From an uncultured Oscillospiraceae bacterium (GTDB lineage: Bacteria > Bacillota > Clostridia > Oscillospirales > Acutalibacteraceae), in assembly GCA_900540295.1 (NCBI GenBank), contig UQFM01000045.1, forward strand, positions 1-15,665: a stretch of 15,665 nucleotides of DNA, read 5' to 3'. The translations under genes were made by a program, and so were the position numbers. This document shows, in pieces, positions 1 to 7,786 of the stretch (within the stretch, counting starts at the first letter, position 1; the number at the start of each line of letters is the position of its first letter). Below the pieces are notes generated by a model that worked only from the letters and a program-made list of their open reading frames with translations, searched no databases and was not told where the DNA came from.

Positions 1-51
1 TTTTTAAGGTGACCGTATCCGAAACGAATGCGGTCAGTTTAACTGTTCAGT

Positions 52-80
52 ATTGTAACGAAAACGGACAGCTTTGTCAA
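52..80 (-). promoter_or_regulatory. Strong sigma-A-like promoter reading off the left edge
   Basis: On the minus strand a perfect -35 box TTGACA (75-80) is followed after exactly 17 bases by TACAAT (52-57). It begins just past the GH2 stop codon and points toward base 1, so it should drive a minus-strand gene whose start lies outside the window. No terminator hairpin is visible between the GH2 stop and this promoter, so read-through from the upstream operon is also possible. Confidence 0.6.
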
Positions 81-84
81 GACC

Positions 85-2154
85 TCAATACTGCCACGTT
101 ACGGTATCCGACGCACCGTTGCTTCCGTTCGCACTTACGGTATTTTCGCCGTGCGTAAGCGGTATGTTCCGAAACACAAAAATGTGTTTTTGACGGTTGA
201 TTGCGGATTTTTTGGTTTTACCGACTTTGCCGTTTACGGTAAGTGAAACCGCATCGGCGTTGGAATACACCTTTACGGTAATTTTTTGTTTTTCGCGTTT
301 CAGGAATCGGCGCGAGGTGATATAGGTGACAGGCTCACGGCTCCAATAGGCTTTATAAAGAAAAAACGCATCCTTTTTGGTTTTACGGTCATAGGTGACA
401 AGCCCTTTGTTGTTCCTGCCCGGCATTTCGCCCTCGTTGCGGATATCCACAGCAAAATCGAACAAATTCCACACGAAGGTGCCCCAAATTTTATTGCGGC
501 GCGGCGACATAAAGTAGCGAAGCGCGTGCTCGTGGACAATCGACGCCCATTCCTCGGGGTGAAACGCACCCGTCGTGTCCTTCGGCTGTTTCGGATGCTC
601 GGTGTGGTGCAAAACATTTGCGCCTGCGCCGTATTCGGAAACCGCCACGCCGTTTCGGCTGTTCGAGCGCATATGGTAATTTGACTGATAGCGAAAATGC
701 GACGGTTTGCCAACGTACCAGCCCGGGTAAATATTGCATCCCTTGACATCGGATTGCCAGCGGTAACCGTAGGTGTGGTTCAGCGCCATGGCGGAATATC
801 TTGTAGAATCCAGACTGTGAATCAGGCTGTCTAATTCCGCCATCATATGTGCGGCGGTGTCGCCGTATTCGCGCATCACCTCATTCGACATACTCCAGCA
901 GAATACGGACGGGCGGTGGCTTTGCTGACGAATCAGCTCTGTCATTTGCAGTTTTGCGTTTTCCAACTGCCGCGCGGTCACGGCGGGGTCAATTTCCGTG
1001 TCGGTCGGCAAGGGGGATTTCTTTTCGCCGCCGATGTGGTCAACAAACGGAATTTCCGCCCAAACGAGCAAACCGTAGCGGTCACACAATTCATAAAAAT
1101 GCGGATGGTGCGGATAATGCGCCAAGCGCACTGCATTTGCGCCGATTTCATACAGAATCGAAAAATCCTCTTCGTGTTCCCGTAACGTGATGGCATTGCC
1201 CATATTTTCCCTGTCCTGATGGCGGTTGACGCCGCGCAGCGGACACGGTTTTGCGTTTAAAAAGAAACCTTTTTTCGGGTCAATCTCAAAATAGCGAATC
1301 CCGATGTATTTTTCAACTGTATCCAGAATCCGTTCGCCGTCTGAAAGCGTACAAATGACCTGATAACGGAACGGGTCGGCTCTGCCGTTCCATAAATGCG
1401 GGTTCGGGATTTCAAGCGTCACACACATATCTTCTTCCCCGACAACCGTTTCGGTGATTTCGGCAACGATCTGCTCTTTTTTCGCAATCACATTTTCAAC
1501 GGTAAAATCCGTATGTACAATGCCCGCACAATGCTCGAAGTGATTCGGAATCTGCGCACGCACGTGCAGTCGGCAATGCTCTGTCGGCGCATCAATTTTC
1601 ACACAGACACAAAGCGCCGCAAATTCACGCACCTCGCAATTGCTCTGATAGGATATCTGCACACCGTCCGACCCAAAATCGGACAGCGAAAAATGTGTTT
1701 TTTCCGCGGTGCATAAATAGACTTCGCGGTATATCCCGCCGAAAAAGGTAAAATCCGCTTCGAGCGGGATGACGTCGGGAAACGGAGAATTGTCCGCTTT
1801 GACAAGCACCGTGTTTTCGCCGTTTTGAAGTGCTTTGGTTGCGTCAAATCGGAACAACGTATAGCCGCCGCGGTGCTGCCCCAAATGCGTGCCGTTAACA
1901 TACACATCCGCCACGGAATTTACGCCTAAAAATTCCAGATAATAAACTTTCCCGGCCTCTTTTTCCAAGGTGAGGGTGCGGCGGTACCAGCCTGCACCGC
2001 GGTAATAATTGTTTCCGCCGTCCTGCCCGTCTAAGTTATTCCACGTATGCGGCACGGTAACCGTTTGCCAATCGGTACGTGCCAAAGCTTCGGGCAAGGT
2101 CTGCGCGCCGAGTGCAAAATCCCAATCCCCTGTAAGTGCTGTGCGCTGTGCCAT
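85..2154 (-). CDS. Glycoside hydrolase family 2 protein (beta-galactosidase-like)
   Basis: A 689-residue glycosidase predicted to cleave beta-linked sugars (galactoside or glucuronide) by the retaining mechanism. The order is that of GH2: N-terminal sugar-binding jelly roll (about 1-150, with a GGIYREVYL motif near 139-147), Ig-like domain (about 160-290), TIM barrel (about 295-600) and a short C-terminal Ig-like domain (about 625-689). The signature RGVNRHQDRENMG (307-319) is present. The acid/base is Glu425 in WSMSNE and the likely nucleophile is Glu507 in VSEYGAGA. There is no signal peptide, so it should act in the cytoplasm on imported small glycosides. Start: GAGGTG precedes ATG by 7 bases and overlaps the stop of the carbon-nitrogen hydrolase gene 12 bases upstream, implying co-transcription. 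The family is secure; the substrate cannot be read from sequence. Confidence 0.93.
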   Translation of the reverse strand: MAQRTALTGDWDFALGAQTLPEALARTDWQTVTVPHTWNNLDGQDGGNNYYRGAGWYRRTLTLEKEAGKVYYLEFLGVNSVADVYVNGTHLGQHRGGYTLFRFDATKALQNGENTVLVKADNSPFPDVIPLEADFTFFGGIYREVYLCTAEKTHFSLSDFGSDGVQISYQSNCEVREFAALCVCVKIDAPTEHCRLHVRAQIPNHFEHCAGIVHTDFTVENVIAKKEQIVAEITETVVGEEDMCVTLEIPNPHLWNGRADPFRYQVICTLSDGERILDTVEKYIGIRYFEIDPKKGFFLNAKPCPLRGVNRHQDRENMGNAITLREHEEDFSILYEIGANAVRLAHYPHHPHFYELCDRYGLLVWAEIPFVDHIGGEKKSPLPTDTEIDPAVTARQLENAKLQMTELIRQQSHRPSVFCWSMSNEVMREYGDTAAHMMAELDSLIHSLDSTRYSAMALNHTYGYRWQSDVKGCNIYPGWYVGKPSHFRYQSNYHMRSNSRNGVAVSEYGAGANVLHHTEHPKQPKDTTGAFHPEEWASIVHEHALRYFMSPRRNKIWGTFVWNLFDFAVDIRNEGEMPGRNNKGLVTYDRKTKKDAFFLYKAYWSREPVTYITSRRFLKREKQKITVKVYSNADAVSLTVNGKVGKTKKSAINRQKHIFVFRNIPLTHGENTVSANGSNGASDTVTWQY

Positions 2155-2166
2155 CTGCTTACACCT

Positions 2167-3054
2167 CTATTTTCTGTAATCACTTCTGACAAACGGTGGG
2201 TCTATGCGTTCTTCCGTCAGCAGTTTGTATTTTTGCGGACGTCGGTAGGCGTTGCCCCACGTTTCCTGTGCACGGTACGACCGCAGTTTGTCTATGGGGA
2301 ATACCGCCATGTAAATACCCTCTTGCTCGCCTGCTTCAACGATAAGCGTATCTCTGGACTCCACCGTATCGGGGCGGATTTCGCCGTAAGCCATACCGTC
2401 ATAGGCGGCGGAATGCCCGTTGCAGTCGGGCTTACCGTAAGGATAATTCGCCACCGCTACGCCAACCATATTTTCAAACGCACGGGTACGTAACTGCATC
2501 AGTCGGTTTTGCTCCAACGGACAGGCATTCGGAATCAAAATAATTTCCGCGCCTTTGAGCATCAGAATCCGTGCGCTTTCGGGAAATTCGCGGTCATAGC
2601 AAATCATTGCACCGATTCTAACATCGCCCGCCGCCGTATTTAACGTCGCTGTATAAAAATCGTCGCCGGGCGTTAAGTACTTCTCCACCCAAAAATCGCA
2701 GGTATGCACCTTGCTGTATGTCAAAACCTCTTTGCCGAAGCGGTCAAAAACGGTGACGTTGTTTCGCGGCAACGGAGAAAACTGTTCCAGATAGGTCACG
2801 GCTATCGCCATATCCAATTCTTTTGCTAATTTCTTATAAGCATTTAGAAATGCACTGCTGCGCGGAATTGCGGCTTTTCGCATCTCGTCCGCAGAATCGG
2901 GCAAATTGTAACCGTTGCTCCACACCTCGGGAAAGAGGGCGAGGTCTGCGCCCATCAATTTTGCGCGTTTACAGGCGTCTATCCCCTTTTGCAGGTTGCC
3001 GTCTGCCGTGTCAGTCGGCAGGAACTGTAATAAAGCGACTGAAAAAGTGTTCAT
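2167..3054 (-). CDS. Carbon-nitrogen hydrolase (nitrilase superfamily amidase)
   Basis: A 295-residue cytoplasmic amidohydrolase. The superfamily Glu-Lys-Cys triad is clear: Glu43 in LFPEVW, Lys115 in YSKVH and nucleophile Cys152 in ICYDREFPES. The family hydrolyses non-peptide C-N bonds such as N-carbamoyl amines, omega-amides or beta-ureido acids. The spacing and the C-terminal ETWG...RRP..Y stretch (264-276) look closer to N-carbamoyl amidases and N-carbamoylputrescine amidase than to true nitrilases, but the substrate is not decided. Start: AAAGGA lies upstream of ATG and the first residues form the usual beta strand (VALLQF). It is first in an operon with the GH2 gene; nothing in the sequence explains why an amidase would be paired with a glycosidase. 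Confidence 0.88.
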   Translation of the reverse strand: MNTFSVALLQFLPTDTADGNLQKGIDACKRAKLMGADLALFPEVWSNGYNLPDSADEMRKAAIPRSSAFLNAYKKLAKELDMAIAVTYLEQFSPLPRNNVTVFDRFGKEVLTYSKVHTCDFWVEKYLTPGDDFYTATLNTAAGDVRIGAMICYDREFPESARILMLKGAEIILIPNACPLEQNRLMQLRTRAFENMVGVAVANYPYGKPDCNGHSAAYDGMAYGEIRPDTVESRDTLIVEAGEQEGIYMAVFPIDKLRSYRAQETWGNAYRRPQKYKLLTEERIDPPFVRSDYRK

Positions 3055-3085
3055 TGTGCGGTCCTTTCAAAAATATGCTGTTTGT

Positions 3086-3114
3086 ATCATAGCATATTCA
3101 ATTCGTGTTTGCAA
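3086..3114 (-). promoter_or_regulatory. Promoter of the amidase-GH2 operon
   Basis: On the minus strand TTGCAA (3109-3114), a 17-base spacer, then TATGAT (3086-3091), a good sigma-A match. It lies about 32 bases upstream of the carbon-nitrogen hydrolase start codon, giving a short leader with no room for a riboswitch. Confidence 0.6.
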
Positions 3115-3125
3115 TCGGGAGATTG

Positions 3126-3200
3126 GCGGGCGATTCGTGAATCGTCCGTACGGCCTAATGCGGATTTTGCGGGCGGATGAAGGTAGCCGACCCCTACAGG
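3126..3200. repeat. Two degenerate palindromic intergenic repeat units
   Basis: Two units, 3126-3153 and 3169-3200, each start with GCGGGCG and end with CC(G/C)(C)TAC(A/-)GG. The first is a near-perfect palindrome, GGGCGATTC-GT-GAATCGTCC. The layout resembles short interspersed palindromic repeats remembered from clostridial gut genomes (GTAGGGGCG...CGCCCGC type); that resemblance is from memory and was not searched. The rest of the 320-base gap between 3055 and 3374 holds the amidase promoter and the Pip-gene terminator; no ORF is credible there. Confidence 0.45.
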
Positions 3201-3235
3201 TTTACGTATGAGTTGTCGTTCTGCGCATCAGGCGA

Positions 3236-3290
3236 AAAACAACATATAAACGGCACAATTCTTTGGTGAAGAACTGTACCGTTTTATGTT
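3236..3290 (-). terminator. Rho-independent terminator of the YhgE/Pip operon
   Basis: The arms 3241-3263 and 3269-3290 form a long hairpin around a 5-base loop. Reading the minus strand, it is followed by a T run (complement of A5 at 3235-3239). The two mismatches seen on the plus strand (A3258/C3274 and C3254/A3278) become U-G and G-U wobbles in minus-strand RNA, so the structure is built for that strand. It sits about 85 bases beyond the Pip stop codon. Confidence 0.65.
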
Positions 3291-3374
3291 ATTTTTTATG
3301 CTATTTTATATATTGTAAATTCACGCGCGCTTTGTCATAGCCATGCTACGAAATCCCATCTATAAATCTGTTGC

Positions 3375-5504
3375 TTACAGCAAGCCTGTATCTTCAATCC
3401 GTTTGGAGAAGAAGCGGACGGGCTTGCGCACCAATGCACGAACGCCTGTACCGAGTATCAATCCAATCAAAATATAAGCGCAAAGCATGCCCAGATACAT
3501 CCAATAATGATTCGCGTACACTCCGCAGACGCATTCACGCATCGCATCTATGACAAAGGTGAACGGCAAATACGGATGAATCGCTTGGAAGAAGTGCGGT
3601 GTAACGTCAATCGGGAATGTACCGCCCGAACCGCCGAGTTGAACGACCAGCAAAATAACCGCTATCGCTTTACCGATGTCGCCGAATGCCGCCACCAAAG
3701 AATAAATAAAGAAGGAGAAAATCAAGCCCGCGACGCAGCCTGCAAATATGAATTTTGCGGGATGGTAGCACTGTATTTTCAGGAAATACAAATCCCCGAG
3801 GCAAATAATTAAGCTTTGCACCAAAGAGAACAGCAGGAAAATCAGCAAACGCCCGAAATATTCCTGGTGCGGCTTGACCCCGCCGAGTTCTTTCTTGTTT
3901 TTCACATCGGTTTTTAGAATTGCCACCAGCACAATCGCACCAACCCAAATGGCAAGCGTTGTGTAAAACGGCGCCATAGCCGAACCGTAATTGTCAATTG
4001 CATAGACCTTTTCGGTCTGTACTGCCACGGGACACGCGATAAATTCGCCGAGTTCATCGGAATTACTGCCCGTAAAATTCAGTACGGCATTCACCATTTC
4101 GCTGTCGGAAAGCGAAGTCAGCGTTTCGGAAAGTCTGTCTAACTGCGCACAGCAATTATCCAACAGCGTATGCAGTGCGCCGAGCAGACTGCTTCCCGCC
4201 CCAACGGCATCTTCCAAAGATGAGACCAGTGTCTGCATGGTGGGCATATCTCCGCTCACGTCCTGCAACAACACGGACAGATTGGACATGACCGCCAACA
4301 GACTGCCGACCTCGTTACGCAAAACGGGTTTTACATCTGCTTTATATGTATCGGAAACACCCTGTATCGCCGCCGCAATCGCACGCAGTTCTTTGGCAGA
4401 CTCCGCCGCAGGATTTTTCCCGCTTTGCAACAGGCTGTTCAACTCCCGAATCACGATATTTAAGCGGTCATTCGCCGTGTGCAGACGTTCTAAAATTTTC
4501 TGCACGACAGGCAGAGACTGCGGAAGACTGTCGTTTACCTTTTGCAGTGCATCCGTCACGATTTGCAGATTCCCCTGCACGCTTGTGCAAACCGACAGTG
4601 CTTTTTCGAGCACAGCCGTATTTTTATCGCCGACTGTATCCTGTATGCCCTCCAGTGCCGCGGCGGCTTCAGACAGGGATTTCGAGGCATCCGACAGCAC
4701 GGTATCCGCCGAGGACGTCACGGCGTCCACGGACGCCTGTGCCAATTCGATTGTGCTCTGCGTATTCTGCACCAAATTGTCTGTATTTTGCAAAAGCGCG
4801 GTCAGATTTTCGGTATCCAAAGAGCCGTTTAAATTTTGAGCGACCTGCATCACCTTTTCAAAACTCTCCAACGCGGCGGTCAAAGCCCCGATATTCCCTT
4901 TGGCGGCGGTGATTTTCTCCTGCAGGTCCGTGAACAGCTCCGCCCCGTGCGCATCCGCAACTTCCACCGCCGTGCCGAGTACGCCGTTCAGCAAATCGAC
5001 AACGGTTGTGACAAAAGACTCGTTCACCTCGGTCTGCACGGTTTGCACAACCTTATCCGTAATTTTGGTTGCAATCGCGTTTTTCTTTTCATTGGCATAG
5101 TATGTAATTTGCGGCTGTTCAAATTCCGAAGTAACAATGCTTGTCAGGGATTCGCTGAAATCCTCGGCGATTTCAATCCCTGCGTAATACTGACCGGATT
5201 TTATGCCCTCTAACGCTTCCTCTTTGGAAACAAACTGCCAATCGATTAAATCGTTTGCCATCAAATTCTTGCGGATTTCTTCGCCGACATTGACGGAAAT
5301 ATCCTTATAGGTATAGCCCTTGTCATTGATAACCACCGCCACCTGCATATTTCCCGTACTGCCGTAAGGGTCCCAGTTGGCGTAAATGTTAAACCACGCG
5401 TACAAGGACGGCAAAACCGCCACACCGACCGCCAAAATAACCGCCATGGAATTGGTAAACAGCTTTTTTAAATCTCTTTTGAAAATTTTCCATACCGTCT
5501 TCAT
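3375..5504 (-). CDS. YhgE/Pip-family membrane protein
   Basis: A 709-residue protein with the YhgE/phage infection protein (Pip) plan. There is one N-terminal transmembrane helix (about 18-39, ending in the family-typical LPSLYAWFNIYANWDPYG), a large extracytoplasmic region (about 45-505) rich in long helical stretches with regular hydrophobic spacing, and about five C-terminal helices (near 515-531, 552-572, 584-608, 612-626, 668-690) like an ABC-2 permease half. Lactococcal Pip is a phage receptor component; other members are linked to envelope or secretion functions, so the role here is open. Start: a longer open frame reaches 5657, but ATG at 5504 has GGAGG 12 bases upstream and opens directly into the membrane-targeting N terminus, and the extra residues would overlap the upstream gene. 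It is 7 bases from the small membrane gene before it. Confidence 0.9.
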   Translation of the reverse strand: MKTVWKIFKRDLKKLFTNSMAVILAVGVAVLPSLYAWFNIYANWDPYGSTGNMQVAVVINDKGYTYKDISVNVGEEIRKNLMANDLIDWQFVSKEEALEGIKSGQYYAGIEIAEDFSESLTSIVTSEFEQPQITYYANEKKNAIATKITDKVVQTVQTEVNESFVTTVVDLLNGVLGTAVEVADAHGAELFTDLQEKITAAKGNIGALTAALESFEKVMQVAQNLNGSLDTENLTALLQNTDNLVQNTQSTIELAQASVDAVTSSADTVLSDASKSLSEAAAALEGIQDTVGDKNTAVLEKALSVCTSVQGNLQIVTDALQKVNDSLPQSLPVVQKILERLHTANDRLNIVIRELNSLLQSGKNPAAESAKELRAIAAAIQGVSDTYKADVKPVLRNEVGSLLAVMSNLSVLLQDVSGDMPTMQTLVSSLEDAVGAGSSLLGALHTLLDNCCAQLDRLSETLTSLSDSEMVNAVLNFTGSNSDELGEFIACPVAVQTEKVYAIDNYGSAMAPFYTTLAIWVGAIVLVAILKTDVKNKKELGGVKPHQEYFGRLLIFLLFSLVQSLIICLGDLYFLKIQCYHPAKFIFAGCVAGLIFSFFIYSLVAAFGDIGKAIAVILLVVQLGGSGGTFPIDVTPHFFQAIHPYLPFTFVIDAMRECVCGVYANHYWMYLGMLCAYILIGLILGTGVRALVRKPVRFFSKRIEDTGLL

Positions 5505-5511
5505 ATTCTGC

Positions 5512-5901
5512 TCACGCCTCCGATTCGGATTCTTCTGTATCTTCCGATAAAATATCATTTTCGGCAAACTGTGTGCATCCGTCATCTTCCAAAAACGGCA
5601 TGACACGCGTCTGCATTTGGTATTTACAGTAATCCGCCGCTGTAAATACGGCGACATTCAGAAATATCAGCACAATCCAAAGCACCAGCCACAGCATATA
5701 CGCGCCTGTTTTGCCGCTGACATACAGACCGACTGCGGTAAAAAGCAGAAACAGTACAGCGGAAATGCTTTTGGCTGTCTGCAAATATTTACAGCCGCGT
5801 TTATAATTTTCCGTCAGTTTTTCCCGAAGCAGTAAATATTTTTGCGCGTAGAGCGTCTGCTGTTCTTCATCGGCAGATGTATTGTATTTTGTTTCGTCCA
5901 T
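5512..5901 (-). CDS. Small two-helix membrane protein, partner of the Pip gene
   Basis: A 129-residue protein not recognised as a named family. Residues 1-42 are polar and probably cytoplasmic. Two hydrophobic helices follow (about 46-61 and 67-87) joined by a very short turn (VSGKTG), and the last 40 residues are acidic, ending in a Glu/Ser-rich tail. This predicts a helical hairpin with both ends in the cytoplasm. AAAGGGG lies 9 bases before the ATG. Its last codons contain the ribosome binding site of the Pip gene, which starts 7 bases later, so the two are almost certainly co-translated. Pip genes are often preceded by a TetR regulator; here a membrane protein is in that position, suggesting a membrane partner rather than a repressor. 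The function is unknown. Confidence 0.8.
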   Translation of the reverse strand: MDETKYNTSADEEQQTLYAQKYLLLREKLTENYKRGCKYLQTAKSISAVLFLLFTAVGLYVSGKTGAYMLWLVLWIVLIFLNVAVFTAADYCKYQMQTRVMPFLEDDGCTQFAENDILSEDTEESESEA

Positions 5902-5929
5902 CCCCGAATGCCCCTTTCAAAATTAACAT

Positions 5930-6011
5930 GTGTTCATTATATCACGGTTTCATTGCCGATTCAACAGAATTTACAGACAAACGTCTATAAACTTTACGGG
6001 TGTTCATTATA
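5930..6011 (-). repeat. Direct repeat TATAATGAACAC, two copies in a promoter region
   Basis: On the minus strand the same 12 bases occur at 5930-5941 and 6000-6011. The first copy contains the predicted -10 box of the Pip operon. The second has no good -35 box at the right distance. They could be a regulator-binding pair or a duplicated promoter fragment. Confidence 0.4.
5936..5964 (-). promoter_or_regulatory. Promoter of the small membrane protein-Pip operon
   Basis: On the minus strand TTGAAT (5959-5964), 17 bases, then consensus TATAAT (5936-5941). It is placed 35 bases upstream of the ATG at 5901. The -10 is part of a 12-base motif, TATAATGAACAC, that recurs 70 bases upstream. Confidence 0.65.
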
Positions 6012-6040
6012 AATTTTCGTGCAATTTGATTCGTAAACAG

Positions 6041-6075
6041 AAAAAACGGCTTTGAACGAAACGCTCAAAGCCGTT
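6041..6075 (-). terminator. Terminator of the orphan membrane protein gene
   Basis: A perfect 11-base inverted repeat AACGGCTTTGA / TCAAAGCCGTT (6045-6055 and 6065-6075) around a 9-base loop. On the minus strand it is followed by a T run (complement of the A run at 6041-6046). It lies about 18 bases after the stop of the gene ending at 6094. Confidence 0.75.
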
Positions 6076-6093
6076 ATATAATATTTTTGCCGA

Positions 6094-6690
6094 TTAATGG
6101 GAAGTATCATACGGAATTTTTCGTGACAGTATTTGCATATCCTCAACCGATTCCGCTTCTTCACTGTATCCTGGATAATTCACGGTGCAAACTGAATCTG
6201 ACCACATCACTTCCACCTCGCTCAGTTCGCCCGAAAAGCCGTACAGTACGGCAGAATTCCGATAGACAGCCAAAAACGGCGAATACCGTTTATACACATG
6301 CACAATCGGCTCAGCCGCGGCGGCATCTTCTTCAAAAAAAATCTTGTAACTGCGGTCAGAAGAAATTCGGCTGTCCGCGTAAGAGGTCGAAGTCAGCAGG
6401 GACAGCGGGAGACAAATCAGCAATAAGCCTGCGCAAAGAACAGAAATCCCAACGGACAGCAAACGGTACAGCATCGGTTTTTGCGCGGTTTTTCTTCGAT
6501 TTTTTAAGCCCTGAACCGCGCACAAAGACAGCCCTAAAAATGAAATGCAAATCGGCACGGCAAGCATACCGTGCAGCGGCACGCCGAACAGACACACAGA
6601 CACGCCGAACAGTTCAAAAATGCCTGCCGTCAGAAACAGACAAAACAAAATCAAAAAAATCCAAAACACTATATGTTGCGTCTTTTTCAT
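6094..6690 (-). CDS. Hypothetical membrane protein with three helices
   Basis: A 198-residue protein not assigned to a family. Hydrophobic helices lie near 8-28, 40-61 and 76-100. The KNRRK loop (63-67) marks the cytoplasmic side, so the N terminus is inside and the C-terminal domain (about 101-198) is outside. That domain has mixed polar and aromatic composition, possibly a small beta-rich fold. The start is supported by GAGGT 6 bases before the ATG and a near-consensus promoter upstream. It has its own promoter and terminator, so it is monocistronic, and it is divergent from the anchored surface protein gene at 6894. Confidence 0.75.
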   Translation of the reverse strand: MKKTQHIVFWIFLILFCLFLTAGIFELFGVSVCLFGVPLHGMLAVPICISFLGLSLCAVQGLKNRRKTAQKPMLYRLLSVGISVLCAGLLLICLPLSLLTSTSYADSRISSDRSYKIFFEEDAAAAEPIVHVYKRYSPFLAVYRNSAVLYGFSGELSEVEVMWSDSVCTVNYPGYSEEAESVEDMQILSRKIPYDTSH

Positions 6691-6726
6691 GCGGCACCTC
6701 GTTATACATTGTTATTTGCAATGCTT

Positions 6727-6755
6727 ATTGTACAGGAAAGCAAATTCGCCGTCAA
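6727..6755 (-). promoter_or_regulatory. Promoter of the orphan membrane protein gene
   Basis: On the minus strand TTGACG (6750-6755), a 17-base spacer, then TACAAT (6727-6732), about 36 bases before the ATG at 6690. Confidence 0.6.
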
Positions 6756-6809
6756 GCAAATATTTCTACATACTTTCCTATTATACTGAAAGGTTTTTTA
6801 GAATTTTTC

Positions 6810-6838
6810 TTGACATTGTGATGAATATATAGTAAAAT
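6810..6838 (+). promoter_or_regulatory. Promoter of the anchored surface protein gene
   Basis: TTGACA (6810-6815), a 17-base spacer, then TAAAAT (6833-6838). The resulting leader is about 50 bases and ends in an AGAGGG ribosome binding site. A consensus -35 with an AT-rich surround suggests strong expression. Confidence 0.65.
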
Positions 6839-6893
6839 TATGAACGAATAAAGAACTTCGGTTCAAATAATTAGAAAAAAGAGGGACATACTT

Positions 6894-7760
6894 ATGAAAA
6901 AAGTTATTGCGGTTATGCTCACACTCGTTATGGCTTTTGCGTTCTGCGTACCGAGCTTCGCAGAGGGTGAAGACGCAGGTTCCGGATTTGACTTCAATGC
7001 AATCATTGAGCAGATTCAGCAGATTATCGGCAGTATCGGCGGCGGTGACGGCGAAGAAGGCGGCTTTGAGTTGCCTGATATCGGCGGCATTATCGGCGGT
7101 ATTATCGGCGGCGAAGGCGAAACACCTTCTCTTCCCGAAGTATCTCTTCCCGATATTGATTTGTCCAAGGTAACACCCGAACAGGCTGCTACCATTATTT
7201 CTGTTCTGCAGAAAACAGGCGCAAGCAAAGAAGACATTCAGGCAACACTGGACGAAATGCTTGCAGACGGCAAACTGCCGCAGGAAGCTTATGACACTTT
7301 GAAGGCGGCGTTGGATGCAGCTCCCGAAACCACAACAAATGCACCTGCTGTCCCCGATGAAAAAGTCGGCGAAGTTGCACAGAAGATTATTGATGCACTG
7401 AAAAAAGCCGGTGTAACCAACGAACAGCTTCAGGGCGTTGTTGACCAACTCCACGACCGTAATATCATTCCGCAGAACGTCTATGAGGAAATCACAAGAC
7501 GCATTAACGAATCCGAAAACACCACAACGGCGGATAATGAAGGCGGTATCGGCGGTTTCATCGGTGGTATTGTGGATAAAATCAAAGGGTTATTCGATAA
7601 GGGTGGCGATGACACCACAGGCGGCAACAATAATGGAAACAGCGGCAACTATGAAGGTAAAGAGCCCACCGGCGACACCGCGATTCTTTCTGTTGCGGCG
7701 GTTGCAGCAGTTGCAGGCGTAGCTTTGGTTTTGACCAGAAAAAAGAAAGACGCTGAATAA
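6894..7760 (+). CDS. Secreted, C-terminally anchored protein with two helical repeats
   Basis: A 288-residue exported protein. A signal peptide (1-23, lysines then a hydrophobic core, ending PSFA before EGED) precedes a Gly/Ile-rich region (about 31-75, with repeated GGIIGG). Two homologous 43-residue helical units follow, about 98-140 and 162-204. They share the positions I-I..L.K.G, Q, D and P-Q..Y with 12 identities by my alignment, and are separated by Thr/Pro linkers. A second Gly/Ile amphipathic patch (216-237) and an Asn/Gly linker come next. The C terminus has EPTGD (257-261), a hydrophobic helix (about 263-280) and TRKKK, which resembles a sortase signal of the PxTGD kind but lacks the usual leucine or asparagine; it may be only a membrane anchor. 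Start: AGAGGG lies before ATG. The gene is monocistronic with a strong promoter and terminator. Its role is unknown; structural surface protein or peptide-interacting protein are both possible. Confidence 0.82.
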   Translation: MKKVIAVMLTLVMAFAFCVPSFAEGEDAGSGFDFNAIIEQIQQIIGSIGGGDGEEGGFELPDIGGIIGGIIGGEGETPSLPEVSLPDIDLSKVTPEQAATIISVLQKTGASKEDIQATLDEMLADGKLPQEAYDTLKAALDAAPETTTNAPAVPDEKVGEVAQKIIDALKKAGVTNEQLQGVVDQLHDRNIIPQNVYEEITRRINESENTTTADNEGGIGGFIGGIVDKIKGLFDKGGDDTTGGNNNGNSGNYEGKEPTGDTAILSVAAVAAVAGVALVLTRKKKDAE

Positions 7761-7786
7761 GCTTCTTAACTAACTGTGTGATTTTG

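Noticed and set aside
3..158. Plus-strand open frame starting at the left edge, with a stretch KVTVSETNAVSLTVQ that looks protein-like
   Set aside because: Its second half is antisense to the GH2 C terminus and highly basic, and the same bases hold a strong minus-strand promoter at 52-80; the resemblance is probably chance.
4237..4839. 200-codon plus-strand frame opposite the Pip gene
   Set aside because: Antisense shadow of a clear membrane protein gene; composition is Ser/Cys/Phe-rich without domain features or start signals.
5505..5657. N-terminal extension of the Pip protein to an ATG at 5657
   Set aside because: It would overlap the upstream gene, lacks a ribosome binding site, and hides the normal family N terminus.
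6087..6821. 244-codon plus-strand frame opposite the orphan membrane protein
   Set aside because: It crosses the minus-strand promoter, is extremely basic and low in hydrophobic pattern; the opposite strand has start signals and helices.
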